This document shows positions 50,596 through 59,967 of a stretch of 64,000 bases of DNA, piece by piece. A model generated the notes under the pieces. That model saw nothing but the letters and a program-made list of their open reading frames with translations. It searched no databases and had not been told where the DNA came from. The translations under genes were made by a program, and so were the position numbers. Each line of letters starts with the position of its first letter. The first letter of the stretch is position 1. The stretch is from Cyrtodaria siliqua (lineage: Eukaryota > Mollusca > Bivalvia > Adapedonta > Hiatellidae), in assembly GCA_037043455.1 (NCBI GenBank), contig JAWPHD010008259.1, positions 53,438 to 117,437 on the forward strand. The letters run 5' to 3'.

Positions 50596-51894
50596 ACCAC
50601 TCTTTGGCTGCCACATACAACAACACGGAAACAAACACAAACAAAGCCCATAGATTGTTACCAAACTAATAAATAACTTTACCTGATGCAGATAAAGCCA
50701 TGATACTATTGCACCAATAACTCCTGGAAGTGCTGCAGCAGCTTTACCAGCTAGGTTGGCAAGAAGCTTACCAAGATTACTTAGTTTTTTTTTATCAGTC
50801 CTTGACACTTGATGGATCAGATTTTGGAGTTGGCTTTGGAGTTGGCGCAGCACTTGATGTGGGAATAATAGCATTAATTATCACCCCAAGAGTCATACCA
50901 AATGCAGCCAGGATACTAACAATAGTAATACCTTGCTCCCTAAACAAGGTTTTGATCCTCTCACCAAGAGTTGTATCCTCGTTTAACATTTTGTTTATTG
51001 TTTCTCTTATTCTGCTTACTTGGTTACGGAAATCTTCTCTGTTCTCATTGATGGCATCCATCCTTGCACTTTTCTCAACTTCAAGGTCTTTGATGCGATC
51101 GCTAATTCTATTGATCTGGAATTCATCATTATCAGTCTTAGCTTGTTCTAACTTTTGTTTTTCTCTTGTCATGTCTTTATCAAGTTGTGTGAGTTTCGCC
51201 AAGTTATTGATATTTTCTTCCTTGGCAGTTGTCATCGCTTTCACTATTCCATCGATTTCACGCTTGTCTATATTTGTTTGTGTTTCAACACCAGAAAGTT
51301 CATCCCAGTCATGAAGTGACTGTACTGTGTTATCCATAATATGTGATAAATTTTGTAATGGAATAGCATCCACGTCTGGCAAATCGTTTCTTGTGCTCTC
51401 TAACGCTTGTCGAGCTTTTTGTGATAATTTTGTTTTACTGTTATACTCTGGCAAATTCAAAAATTGTCTTACGGTCATTGTTCCCCCAGAGCCATATTGT
51501 TTTGCCAAAGAACCAAGAGCAAGAAATACCTTGCTTGGCAGTTATTCTTATTTTTTTATCACCAACATCCCAGTATAATGTTTTACCATCATCTGATACT
51601 TTAAACTGACCATAATCCATTGTGTTCGGTGCCATCTTATATCGTTTTTCTATTTCATTATAAAAGGATTTTACAAGATTTTTCTTGTAATCTTCAAGTT
51701 GGGATTCTCTCACTTCCCCCCCCCCCCCCCCCCCCCCCCCCCCCGAAGGTCAGCAAGATGGTCGTTTGATTAAGCAAACTTCTCTGAACAGGTTCATTAG
51801 GTACCATCGGCGCATCATCATCATCAAAATTAAAATATTCATCCATATCTGGATCAAACGTAGGATTTTCAAACTCAAATCCACCCTCAGCCAT
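50576..51894 (-). pseudogene. Polinton coiled-coil protein with acidic N-terminus and TM hairpin
   Basis: ATG at 51894 starts an acidic segment (MAEGGFEFENPTFDPDMDEY). A run of 29 G (gene strand, 51716-51744) follows. A second frame runs from 51713 to about 51500 (KTLYWDVGDKKIRITAKQG), then a third, 51508-50795 (YGSGGTMTVRQFLNLPEY). The third carries a long coiled coil (about residues 75-185), TLGERIKTLFREQGITIVSI, a hydrophobic stretch, a Pro/Lys linker (TPKPTPKS) and, after another shift, LANLAGKAAAALPGVIGAIV and a terminal hydrophobic segment ending at TAA 50576. This domain order is familiar from many animal Polintons; the role is probably in the virion but is unproven. Breaks: the G tract, about 51505, about 50800 and about 50690. 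Confidence 0.78.
51716..51744. repeat. C29/G29 homopolymer inside a Polinton gene
   Basis: 29 consecutive C on the plus strand. Read on the gene strand it codes a poly-Gly run. Its length sets the frame between the acidic N-terminus and the rest of the coiled-coil protein. Confidence 0.9.
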
Positions 51895-51930
51895 TGTTTA
51901 TTTTATTTAATTTTAAAAAATATATTCAAA

Positions 51931-53093
51931 AATAAAAACAAGGTCCACAAACTCAACCCTTATAGAAAACTAAGAGAGTATTATGTTGTTAATGGCATCC
52001 GCAAATGTGTAGTAATAACTAATAATCCGTCAACAATAGACCAAAACCAGCAACTGCATGTGGGATTTCCCAATCTAAGTACTAATGATGTAATAGTTCC
52101 ACGTACTGATCGCCTTTAAAATAGAACTTAAAAGCAGCAAAGACCCCAACGCTACTATATACCAGAATCTGGGTAGAGCAATTGTGAAGAAAATGACAAT
52201 AAAAATATGTGGCAATGACGTCATGACAAAACACGACAGTGATATATATCATTGTTATGTAGATTTATGGAAAAGCCCTACCGAGCGAGTAAACATGGCT
52301 TACCAAGGTATTGGTAAAGCAAGCATGTTAAAACATAGAGTTGGTGCAGATGATGCTTCCTCAGACCTCGAAGATGAAGCTGTAGCAGCAGCTTATGGAA
52401 ATAGATTTTGTATTCCACTGGACTTTGACATGTTAGAAAGTCATATGCCATTTTATCAAGCGGGGTTTGGTGATAGGTTAGAATATGAAATAACGTTTAA
52501 CGATTATAACAAAGTTATCAAAAGCAGTGATGTTGTTGCATCTTATGTAATAAAAAATATCTGCTTGGAATTTGATGAGGTTAGTGATGCTGAATTAGCC
52601 AGACAAATAAGACAGCAAACCAATCGTAAGAAAGTATTTATGTATGACCGTGTGTTGCGATATAAATGTACCAACACGGAGCATGAAAGGTATTGTAATG
52701 CTGTTTGAAGACCCAGGTAGAACAGACACGGAATCCTATTACCACCCAAAGATTGAACATGTTCAGATGACAATAGAAGGCGTACCAAATCAGTTGTATA
52801 GTCAGGGTATGAGGGCATATCAACATTGGGATGAACTCAACAAATTTTTTGCCTTAGCATCAAAAAGAAACAAAGAGACAGACATAGTGGCAAAGGACTT
52901 ATACTTTACCAATGTTTCTCTTGAGACCTATTTAACAAAACCATATGCTTTGTGGCTTGACCTTAGAACATGCGATGACAATTAAATTCACGGCAGTGGA
53001 AGAACAATAGAAAACGGCAGTGACGGCATAACGATACTAATAAATAAAAAAGCAGAAGCAGATCAACCTTTAAATATTTATATATATATATAA
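51931..53093 (+). pseudogene. Polinton major capsid protein (double jelly roll), broken
   Basis: Recognised by VHKLNPYRKLREYYVVNG at the start, FCIPLDFDMLESHMPFYQAG and DRLEYEITFNDYNKVI in the middle, and MRAYQHWDELNKFFALASKR, YALWLDLRTCDD and IHGSGRTIENG towards the end. These are hallmarks of the animal Polinton/adintovirus hexon-like capsid protein, which forms the icosahedral shell. Breaks: no ATG at the expected start (about 51931), frameshifts near 52113 and 52660 (the second with a short deletion), an in-frame TAA near 52984, and a truncated C-terminus where the Penelope-like element inserts (about 53.09 kb). ORF pieces are 51766-52119, 52184-52708 and 52644-52985. Confidence 0.9.
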
Positions 53094-53095
53094 TA

Positions 53096-56000
53096 TAAAG
53101 AAGGATAAAAATATCGGACAGGGAAAGCAGCATTCAAGGACGACAGTCAACCACAAAACACAAAAACAAACACGCAAACAGACAAACGAAAAGGCAAAAG
53201 TAATAAAAAATGCAAACGAAATCACAAACACAAAAGCCTTGGAACGGTCAGTGGCAAAGTAGACCACTAGGGGTTTAAACCAGTTCTAGGGTGAACCAAA
53301 CCTCACACTTACCCTACTGTCAACCCATTAAAACAGGACAGTGTAAATAAAGAAATCCCCGCCATGATTAAATCTCTCTAACCAACAAGGCAGCATCAAT
53401 AGGCAATATAAGTAAAACACAAATATGCTCGTGTAAATATAATACAAAAAACAATAGCCTAGAAAGCCACAATGAAGGTACTCAATGACTTGGCAGAAGC
53501 CAGAGCAACAAGAGAATAAACCATTAAGGGCACGACAGGAAAGATTATAGACAAACATCAAACGCCACCGTCCCAATGGGCTTTAGGTAGGCGTCATCAT
53601 AGGGTCCACAGCCTGTCCGGTCATCGTACAATTAAAGAGGAAAACATAGTGGCGAACTGTAAAAGGGTCCACCACCAAGCATGCTGTACGTTGCAAAATG
53701 ATAGGGTCATAACCTCTTTTGATAAACGTTTTAACAAGTTTAACAAAGATAGTATGAAAGTGATCATGACCATGAATCTTACGAAGTTTATAAATCACAT
53801 CATCATAGAAGTCAGGTTGTGATAGTCCTTGTCGCAGAAGAGTCCTTCAATTACTTTTATATTTGGAAAGAAGATCAGGGTTACGATAATAAAATTTTGC
53901 AAAGGTCTTACGAAGTTTATGGTAACGATAACCCTGATTGAGAAGCTTTTTAGTTATACAAAGATTACGAATATTAAAGTCCTCAACTCGAGTACAAGCT
54001 CTTGAAAAACGAAAAAGTTGAGACACATACACCCCATAAGAAGTTGCTCGGGGAACATCCCCATCCAAGTGGGGGTAATTAACAATGTCAAAATTAAAAT
54101 CATCTCTCTTGTCATAGATTTTGCTAATTATTTCACCATTTTCAATCGAGAGATCTAAATCAAGAAAAGAAGCGTTATTATCAGAAACATTAGCTTTATT
54201 AAGCTGAAGTTCTTTAGGATAAATAATATGAACCATAGTTGGAAAGAAAGGGTTGTCAATGTTCAGTATGTCATCCAGAAACCGAGAGGTGTCATTAAAA
54301 GCTTCAATAACATCTGCCTGGGTATCTGGTGAAAGACTCAACATGAAATCCCTTTCATAGCAAAATAAAAACAAATCTGCGACAAGTGGTGCACAGTTCG
54401 TACCCATAGGGATACCAACAATTTGTCTATAAACGGTGATACCATACCTGACGAAAATATCTAATAGGAAGATGAGTGCTACACACACTTCATAGCAAGT
54501 CCTCATAGTATAATTGTCTAAACTGCCGTTAGTGAAAAACGCTTTAATATTATTACATGCCAAAAATGTAGTATTTTCTCTAGCAAATGTTTTTTGAATA
54601 AGAGAAATTAGCTTGTCTTTAATAAGATGATGTGGTAAGGTTGTCTATAGTGTAGAGAAGTCATAAATACTTATTGATGAAACTTGACCTTTATTGAAAA
54701 CTTTATCAAGAACGTCTCCTGAATTTTTTATAGACCAAAATAAATTAATCCCAGAGTTTTCATAAGTTTTATCACAATATAGTTTAACGTGATCTTTAAC
54801 GGCAGTAAGACAAGAAGTTAAAAGTTTGGAGATGTTGGTGCAGGCACTAGTATTAGAAATAAAGCAAGCCTTATACGGATTTTTATGTAATTTAGGAATC
54901 CAGTACATGGTAGGCAGTTTATTTTGCTTATCGTTTACACCAGCCTTGAAAGTAGTGCACCGAGTGATATGTGCGGAAACAACATCATCCTCAGTAGAAT
55001 TAACTGGAGTATACGAATTGGTGCTGCCGAGTTCCAGAGATAAAACACTGACGTAATGTAGGCGTCAAACAATAATTACATTATTAGCTGCTTTATCTGC
55101 ATGAACTAAAACAAATTTATTATGAAATTCCTGAATTCCCGATTTTAGATTACGAAAGGAAAACCTAGGTCTCGGAGGTAGTAAAGAGGGGTTAGCATTA
55201 TAAAAGTTAATACGTGTATCTATAATTTTAAGAATTGACTTTTTCCAGGTAGAAAGCGAGTTTGGGTCCGCATGTTCTCTACGACACCATTTTATACTAA
55301 AATCTTCAATGGAGTGGGCGATCTGGGCACGACAGGCATTTAAATCAATAGTTGAAGGTAATCTATATTTCGGACCTTTCGAAAACAAATGCCGAATACG
55401 TTTATCAACAATATCAAAATTACCAGTGATGACATGACCTGCTGGAGCATAGAAACATTTTGATGCGTTGCATTCACATTCCTTAGGAGTATTATGTACT
55501 ATATCAAGGTCAGAAACTATTTTGTTGTAATTGAAAATATAATTTCTAATAGGCTTTTTATACTTATAACAAATTACAGGACTTTTGGAATTTTTGAAAT
55601 ATTTTGGGATAGAATCAACTACATGAGTATCCCGAAAAATACTAGGCATGTCAATGAAATCAATACCTTTATTAATATATAGTAGTTTTAGAAAATGCCT
55701 GACGTGATCATACTCCTTGTCAATATGGGTTCGGAGAACATGTTGTGTGTAGCTTTGAACTATGGAAGCAGTGTTATACAAGGGATCTGTACGAATGAAC
55801 ATTTTGTCGGCTTCCTCGTCGATCAACTTTAGTGAAGAAATAGACAAAGAGGTAAGCCGTGAAAGCATAGAGTGCTTTCCAGACTGTTTAAAAATAGTAT
55901 GTAAATCAGCGACAGAAATAATTACACGCGATTTACGTTTGATGTTACCATTACGCCTAACACCATGAGACCTAGATTTACGCTTTCGAATAGAAAATAT

Positions 56001-56272
56001 AGAAAGAATATCAATATTAGGATCTTCAGATATATTTCCTTCTTGATAAATATTGTCATTAAGGCCGAGTGGATAAGGTGTCTGTAAGTTCTTCATCCAC
56101 TTAAGTTCTGCAATATGTCTAGGTTTTATTTTGGAGCTTTTAGTAGCATCATTATCAAAAAATAAATATTCAACCGGTTGAACAGTTACGTAATTAAAAT
56201 TATGACCTGACTGACGAAAGTGTTGGTACAAGTAATTTTTTAACTTTTTAGGATTACTTGCATTATATTTGT
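53096..56272 (-). mobile_element. Penelope-like element (N-terminal GIY-YIG type), 5'-truncated, nested in Polinton
   Basis: The 3' end at 53096 (ATAAAAATATCGGACAGGGA on the plus strand) matches the other copies. The coding part (about 56272 to 53583) runs in one frame. The 5' end is cut inside the GIY-YIG endonuclease domain. No target-site duplication was evident. It separates the Polinton capsid and ATPase genes and contributes antisense sequence to the start of the ATPase ORF. Same strand as the PLE copies at 10.3, 11.5, 28.0 and 43.9 kb. Confidence 0.9.
53583..56272 (-). pseudogene. PLE protein: partial GIY-YIG endonuclease, CxC linker, reverse transcriptase
   Basis: Domain order from the N-terminus: C-terminal half of GIY-YIG (YLYQHFRQSGHNF; AELKWMKNLQTPYPLGLND, keeping the catalytic-type Glu); a basic linker; a cysteine motif CECNASKC with GHVITGNFDIV near 55.45 kb; RT fingers (YWIPKLHKNPYKACFISN, WSIKNS); palm (RQIVGIPMGTNCAPLVADLF and the catalytic FLDD in SRFLDDILN); thumb and C-terminus (RTACLVVDPFTVRHY). 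An endonuclease N-terminal to RT is the permuted arrangement described for Naiad-type Penelope-like elements, against C-terminal in classical Penelope. Three in-frame stops: TGA about 55065, TAG about 54643 and TGA about 53846; no frameshift. Not functional, but only lightly decayed. Confidence 0.88.
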
Positions 56273-56275
56273 AAG

Positions 56276-56947
56276 ATGCGAAAATCAATTTCGAAGATTG
56301 AAGATTCAAAGAAGTACAATACTAAATATCCTAAATATCCACACGGTGCCATTATCTGTGGTCAGACAGGCTGTGGTAAAACAGAGTTTGTTCTTGACAT
56401 ACTTGAACAAGAGTATGTTGGAGTTTTTGAACATATAATTATATTGTGTCCGACTATAAAGTGAAACGAGGCTTATAAAAATAGATCCTGGATAGGAGAT
56501 GTAAGACACCCGAGAGATAAAAAAATAACAATTGTCAATCCCGTTAGCAACGGCAAAGAAATGCTACAAGAACTGTTGCGTTTATTTTTCAAACAAAATG
56601 CTGGCATGCCCACACTATACATCATTGATGATTGCTCAGCCACAAAATAATTAAAAAAGAAAAAAGATATGTTGTCAGAGTTGGCATTCTCTGGTCGTCA
56701 CGCCAAACTATCAGTGTGGGTCATTTCACAGAGATATAATTCTTTATTGAAAGATTTGAGGGAGCAAGCAAAATGTTTGTGTATGTTTTACACCAAGGAC
56801 AGAGATAGTTATGAAAATTGTTTGAGAGAGAATGATGTTATTCCGACGCTGGAGGAGAGAACCAGAATAAGAAAAGCTTTAGCAAAAACTAAATATTCCA
56901 AGTTAATTTTAAAGACTGACCAACCAACTGGCTATTGGGTTGAATAA
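56276..56947 (+). pseudogene. Polinton genome-packaging ATPase (FtsK/HerA type), two in-frame stops
   Basis: Walker A CGQTGCGKTEFVLDIL (residues about 25-40) and Walker B TLYIIDDCSA, followed by the sensor-like SELAFSGRHAKLSVWVISQR and CLRENDVIPTLEERTRIRKA. This is the motor that would pump DNA into the capsid. The frame is continuous except for TGA at 56462 and TAA at 56648. I start it at ATG 56276 (MRKSISK); upstream codons of the ORF lie in Penelope sequence. Cysteine before Walker A (ICGQ) as in relatives. It lies downstream of the capsid gene, now separated by the PLE. Confidence 0.9.
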
Positions 56948-57159
56948 TTTCTTACGCATTGCTTTTTTTCTAACAGCATTGCTTTGTTGCAAATAGTAAT
57001 ACTAACAGCAAAGTAGAAATGTTAATAGCAAACTGACATGAACAATATAATGGAAATATCGGGGAATATAGTAATGCTTATAGCATTGCGCATAGCAAAA
57101 TAGCAACGTTAATAGCAATGCTTGCAGCAAAATAATAATATTAATAGGAAAAAATAACA
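56948..57159. other. Spacer with degenerate AATAGCAATGC repeats
   Basis: Irregular copies of (T)TAATAGCAA/ATAGCAATGC on a roughly 20-25 bp period, including a small hairpin TAATGCTTATAGCATTG. No frame is open. It could be decayed coding sequence or a regulatory spacer. Confidence 0.5.
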
Positions 57160-57375
57160 ATGCTATTAACAATACTAACAATTACTAGTTGCGTGGTAAA
57201 TATTGCAGCTGGTTGTTTTGTGTTTTATATTTATTCCAAGATAAAAAATAAAATTATTAATATAAAAATGAATGCGGAAGAACTATTACAAGATATCATA
57301 CCGGAAGGTTCCACGGAACGTTCAACAGATGAATCAAAGCAGCAAGAAACAAAAAAAGAAAATTATCAGCCATAG
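57160..57375 (+). CDS. Polinton small single-pass membrane protein (71 aa)
   Basis: Hydrophobic N-terminal segment (MLLTILTITSCVVNIAAGCF then VFYIYSKI), followed by a polar, acidic then Lys/Gln-rich tail. No recognised domain. Its end overlaps the start of the next gene by about 47 bp in another frame. Open, but I cannot be sure it is full length. Confidence 0.55.
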   Translation: MLLTILTITSCVVNIAAGCFVFYIYSKIKNKIINIKMNAEELLQDIIPEGSTERSTDESKQQETKKENYQP

Positions 57376-57738
57376 TAGCTGGTGGTGGTAGCCGTCAATA
57401 TTTGGGTAGAGACATACAACTCACGAATAAATATAGCATGCAGATATGAAGCAAGGCTTGGGGCAAGCATGACCAAGACTTTAGGCAATTCGTTTATTAA
57501 CTTGTATGTGATGGGAGTATCAAAATATTTCAATGTAACCAATCCACCAAAACTGATAGAAGATTTGGAGGAAGACCCATTTATTAATCATGCTTGAACA
57601 AGTGCTTGTTGTGAGTTGTATTACAGGTATGGGATATGCTTAGCGCCATTTACAGCGATACTGACAACTGTTAGACATATTGATTTTAATAAAAATAAAA
57701 ATACAGATAATATAAATGATGGAGAACCAAGAGAGTGA
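57329..57738 (+). pseudogene. Conserved Polinton small protein
   Basis: Candidate ATG at 57329. The N-terminus is basic. After frame changes near 57355 and 57450 the conserved core reads YEARLGASMTKTLGNSFINL then YVMGVSKYFNVTNPPKLIED and LEEDPFINHA. A TGA at 57597 interrupts, and the same frame continues with YYRYGICLAPFTAILTTVRH to TGA 57736. I recognise the core as a recurrent Polinton protein; function unknown. It overlaps the next ATG (57719) by 20 bp. Confidence 0.68.
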
Positions 57739-58127
57739 AGTTGATATACCTGTTGATATGTAACCTGTTGATACACAACCTGTTAAACAACAAAAAGTAA
57801 AAAATCCAAAACGAATAGTGGCCGGGAAGAAGGGAGAAGCGGCAAGGAAGACAAAGCGTTTGCTTCAGGTAGATGCACAGGATGCAAAGCAAGATGCAAA
57901 GCAAGATGCAAATGAAATAACAAAAAGTAACAATAGGTGAAGAGGAACCAGAGAAAATCAAAATAAATGTATACACAAATTATATTCCACTGTGTGTGGT
58001 TTTATTAGGCATTGCTGGATTGGGTTTGTATATCTATAACCATAAATCGGTTGTTGCTACACAACCTGTTGATGCGCGACCTGTTGCTGCGGTTGCCACG
58101 CTACCAAAATACCCGTTTGATTTTTAA
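57719..58127 (+). pseudogene. Polinton basic/Gln-rich protein with C-terminal TM segment
   Basis: ATG 57719; TAA in frame at 57761; then PKRIVAGKKGEAARKTKRL and a DAQDAKQDAKQDA repeat. A frameshift near 57925 leads into a TM helix (YIPLCVVLLGIAGLGLYIY) and a Pro/Val-rich tail ending YPFDF at 58125. PVD.QPV repeats occur on both sides of the TM. A recurrent Polinton small membrane protein; role unknown. Confidence 0.65.
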
Positions 58128-58133
58128 TAATTT

Positions 58134-58232
58134 ATGGAGATTTTGGGATGCTGTCCGTGGATATAATGTAAGCAATGGCTACGAGGGATATGTTGATTAA
58201 GCAAGGTATTATTCCTGCGGATTTTATGAAGT
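58134..58232 (+). pseudogene. Possible tiny Polinton ORF remnant
   Basis: Between the previous gene and the 139-aa gene, one frame ends MATRDMLIKQGIIPADFMK (58230 stop) but is interrupted by a TAA upstream. The final segment looks coding (no stop, balanced codons), similar in style to small Polinton proteins. Low confidence. Confidence 0.3.
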
Positions 58233-58261
58233 AATTAAAAAAATTTATACTATATAAAAAA

Positions 58262-58681
58262 ATGGCGAGTGCAGTAGCAATGATGATAGGTGGCGCATTA
58301 ACAAACGCATTGGCGTTTAGCGGTTCAAATTATCTGTTTTCAAAAATGGGAAGTCATTCAGATGAGGAAAGACAAAGGCACGACAAAGTCGTAGAACAAT
58401 TGGAATCAGCACAAGCGGCGTGGAATAAAAAAAGAACAGAGAGATTAGATTTTATTAATAAGCAACTGCAAAAGGAGCATCATGCAGAGCAGACATTTGA
58501 TAATGTGGACCAGGCTATGAAGCAGTATTATTATATAACTGGTAAACAGTTGCCTTCGGAACCGGAGCCTAAGTTGAGTGATTTTTATACACCATCTCCG
58601 GATCAACAGAATAGAGAGATTATGTGTATTGTGATGGGCATGGCTGCAACTGGATTTGTGGCGTATAAATTGATTTCATAA
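58262..58681 (+). CDS. Polinton membrane/coiled-coil protein (139 aa, intact)
   Basis: Intact frame. Order: hydrophobic Ala/Gly-rich N-terminus (MASAVAMMIGGALTNALAFS), a charged helix with heptads (ERQRHDKVVEQLESAQAAWN; KRTERLDFINKQLQKE), a segment KQLPSEPEPKLSDFYTPS and a C-terminal TM helix (CIVMGMAATGFVAYKLI). This layout recurs in animal Polintons. I infer a virion-associated or membrane-remodelling role but have no direct evidence. Start chosen at the first ATG after the AT-rich leader. Confidence 0.75.
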   Translation: MASAVAMMIGGALTNALAFSGSNYLFSKMGSHSDEERQRHDKVVEQLESAQAAWNKKRTERLDFINKQLQKEHHAEQTFDNVDQAMKQYYYITGKQLPSEPEPKLSDFYTPSPDQQNREIMCIVMGMAATGFVAYKLIS

Positions 58682-58775
58682 AAAAAATTAAGAAACTATA
58701 ATTACGTTGGAATGACTAAGTCATATGAATGATACTTATTTTTTTGTTGTTCATACATGGTTTCATTCCAAGTGG

Positions 58776-59016
58776 TCAGATATAATATGGTGGTTTAGCA
58801 TTTGTCTTCTCTATTTTATCTTTGAGATGACCAGGCGCCCATACGTCACTGTTATCTAATAATGTCAATACCATGGATGGACCATATTCAGTATCCATTA
58901 GTTTTGTATCTGTAATAATGTATATTTTTATTCTTTTCCAAGTCTGTCCATTTCTTTGTGCTATATTGATTTTGCTCTTGAAGCTGTTCATCAAATTGTG
59001 CAGTTGTGATTTCCAT
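58776..59016 (-). pseudogene. Polinton small protein, possible nucleic-acid-binding fold
   Basis: Candidate ATG at 59016 (MEITTAQFDEQL). A frameshift near 58935 separates the first 25-30 codons from KIYIITDTKLMDTEYGPSMV then LTLLDNSDVWAPGHLKDKI. The IT.....T.YG.S.V..L.....V..P..L pattern resembles small OB-like proteins in such elements, so single-strand DNA binding is a possibility only. Divergent from the integrase gene, sharing a 42-bp leader. Confidence 0.5.
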
Positions 59017-59058
59017 TTTTTTCTTGATAGTTTAAATTTTAATCTTTAGTAGAAAAAA

Positions 59059-59967
59059 ATGGAAAAGATTTATTACAGCCCAAAAGGATTTTGGAGAGGT
59101 TACTCAGCAGTTAAAAAATTGGCAAAAGAGGCTGGTGTCAGTGAGAAACAGGCATTAGAATTTTTAAAAAAACAAGCTGTGTGGCAGATTTATTTACCCG
59201 CACCAAAGAAAATAGTTAGACCCAGGTTTGATGTTTCTACTAAGAATGGAGTGCATCAAGCTGATTTGTTATTTTTACCGCATGACACTTTGGGGTTTGG
59301 CCGTGGACGCAAGACATATAATTATGCGTTGAATCCGGTTGATATTGCGAGTAGATACAAAGAAGCAGAGCCGCTGACTTCCAAGGATAGCAAAGAAGTT
59401 GCCAAAGCATTTGAAAAAATATACAGTCTGAAATATCCAAAGCTATTACAAGTTGACCCAGGCAGAGAATTCATAGGTGCAGTATCGCAGTTGATGGCAA
59501 AACACAAAGTAAATATCAGACGAGGCAGAACAGAGATACACAGAGACCAAGCTATAGTGGAAAGATTTAACAGAACATTAGCTGAAAGATTGTTTGGCTA
59601 TCAGTATGCTAAGGAAATAGATTCACACAAACGCAACAAAGAGTGGGTAAAGAGATTACCAGAAGTTGTCAAAGCAATAAATGCGGAGACAAAAAAGCCC
59701 CCTCCTTTTGAAACAAAAACATTAAAAGATGATCCTATCTGTCTGAATGCCAGTGTAAGATATTTATATCAACCCGGGGAACAAGAGGGTGGAAGACGCA
59801 GAGCAACTGATACAATGTGGAGTGTAGATATTCACAAGCTTAATAGTTGTATGATAACGCAAGGTATAAGAGTATATTATTTGAAAGCACCAGCACCAAA
59901 GAGAGGATTTGTCAAAGAAGAACTACTTATTGTTCCTGCTGATACCCAAACGCGTATGTCTTTATAA
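59059..59967 (+). CDS. Polinton integrase (retroviral rve type), intact 302 aa
   Basis: N-terminal helical segment (YYSPKGFWRGYSAVKKLAKE). Catalytic core: first Asp in HQADLLFLP (residue about 70), second in LQVDPGREF (about 134), Glu in AIVERFNRTLAERL (about 169), with 34 residues between the last two. A C-terminal beta-rich, basic region runs about residues 225-302. Catalyses strand transfer of the element's ends into the host genome, giving 6-bp target duplications in this family. Open over full length with all three acidic residues. Convergent with the polymerase; the 3' ends overlap by 91 bp in the longest reading. Confidence 0.93.
   Translation: MEKIYYSPKGFWRGYSAVKKLAKEAGVSEKQALEFLKKQAVWQIYLPAPKKIVRPRFDVSTKNGVHQADLLFLPHDTLGFGRGRKTYNYALNPVDIASRYKEAEPLTSKDSKEVAKAFEKIYSLKYPKLLQVDPGREFIGAVSQLMAKHKVNIRRGRTEIHRDQAIVERFNRTLAERLFGYQYAKEIDSHKRNKEWVKRLPEVVKAINAETKKPPPFETKTLKDDPICLNASVRYLYQPGEQEGGRRRATDTMWSVDIHKLNSCMITQGIRVYYLKAPAPKRGFVKEELLIVPADTQTRMSL

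Noticed and set aside
53100..53600. Hammerhead ribozyme in the PLE 3' region
   Set aside because: Some PLEs carry one, but I could not find the core motif in this segment on either strand.
56258..56275. Start of the ATPase at 56258
   Set aside because: Those codons lie in inserted Penelope sequence; the ATG at 56276 is the first one outside it.
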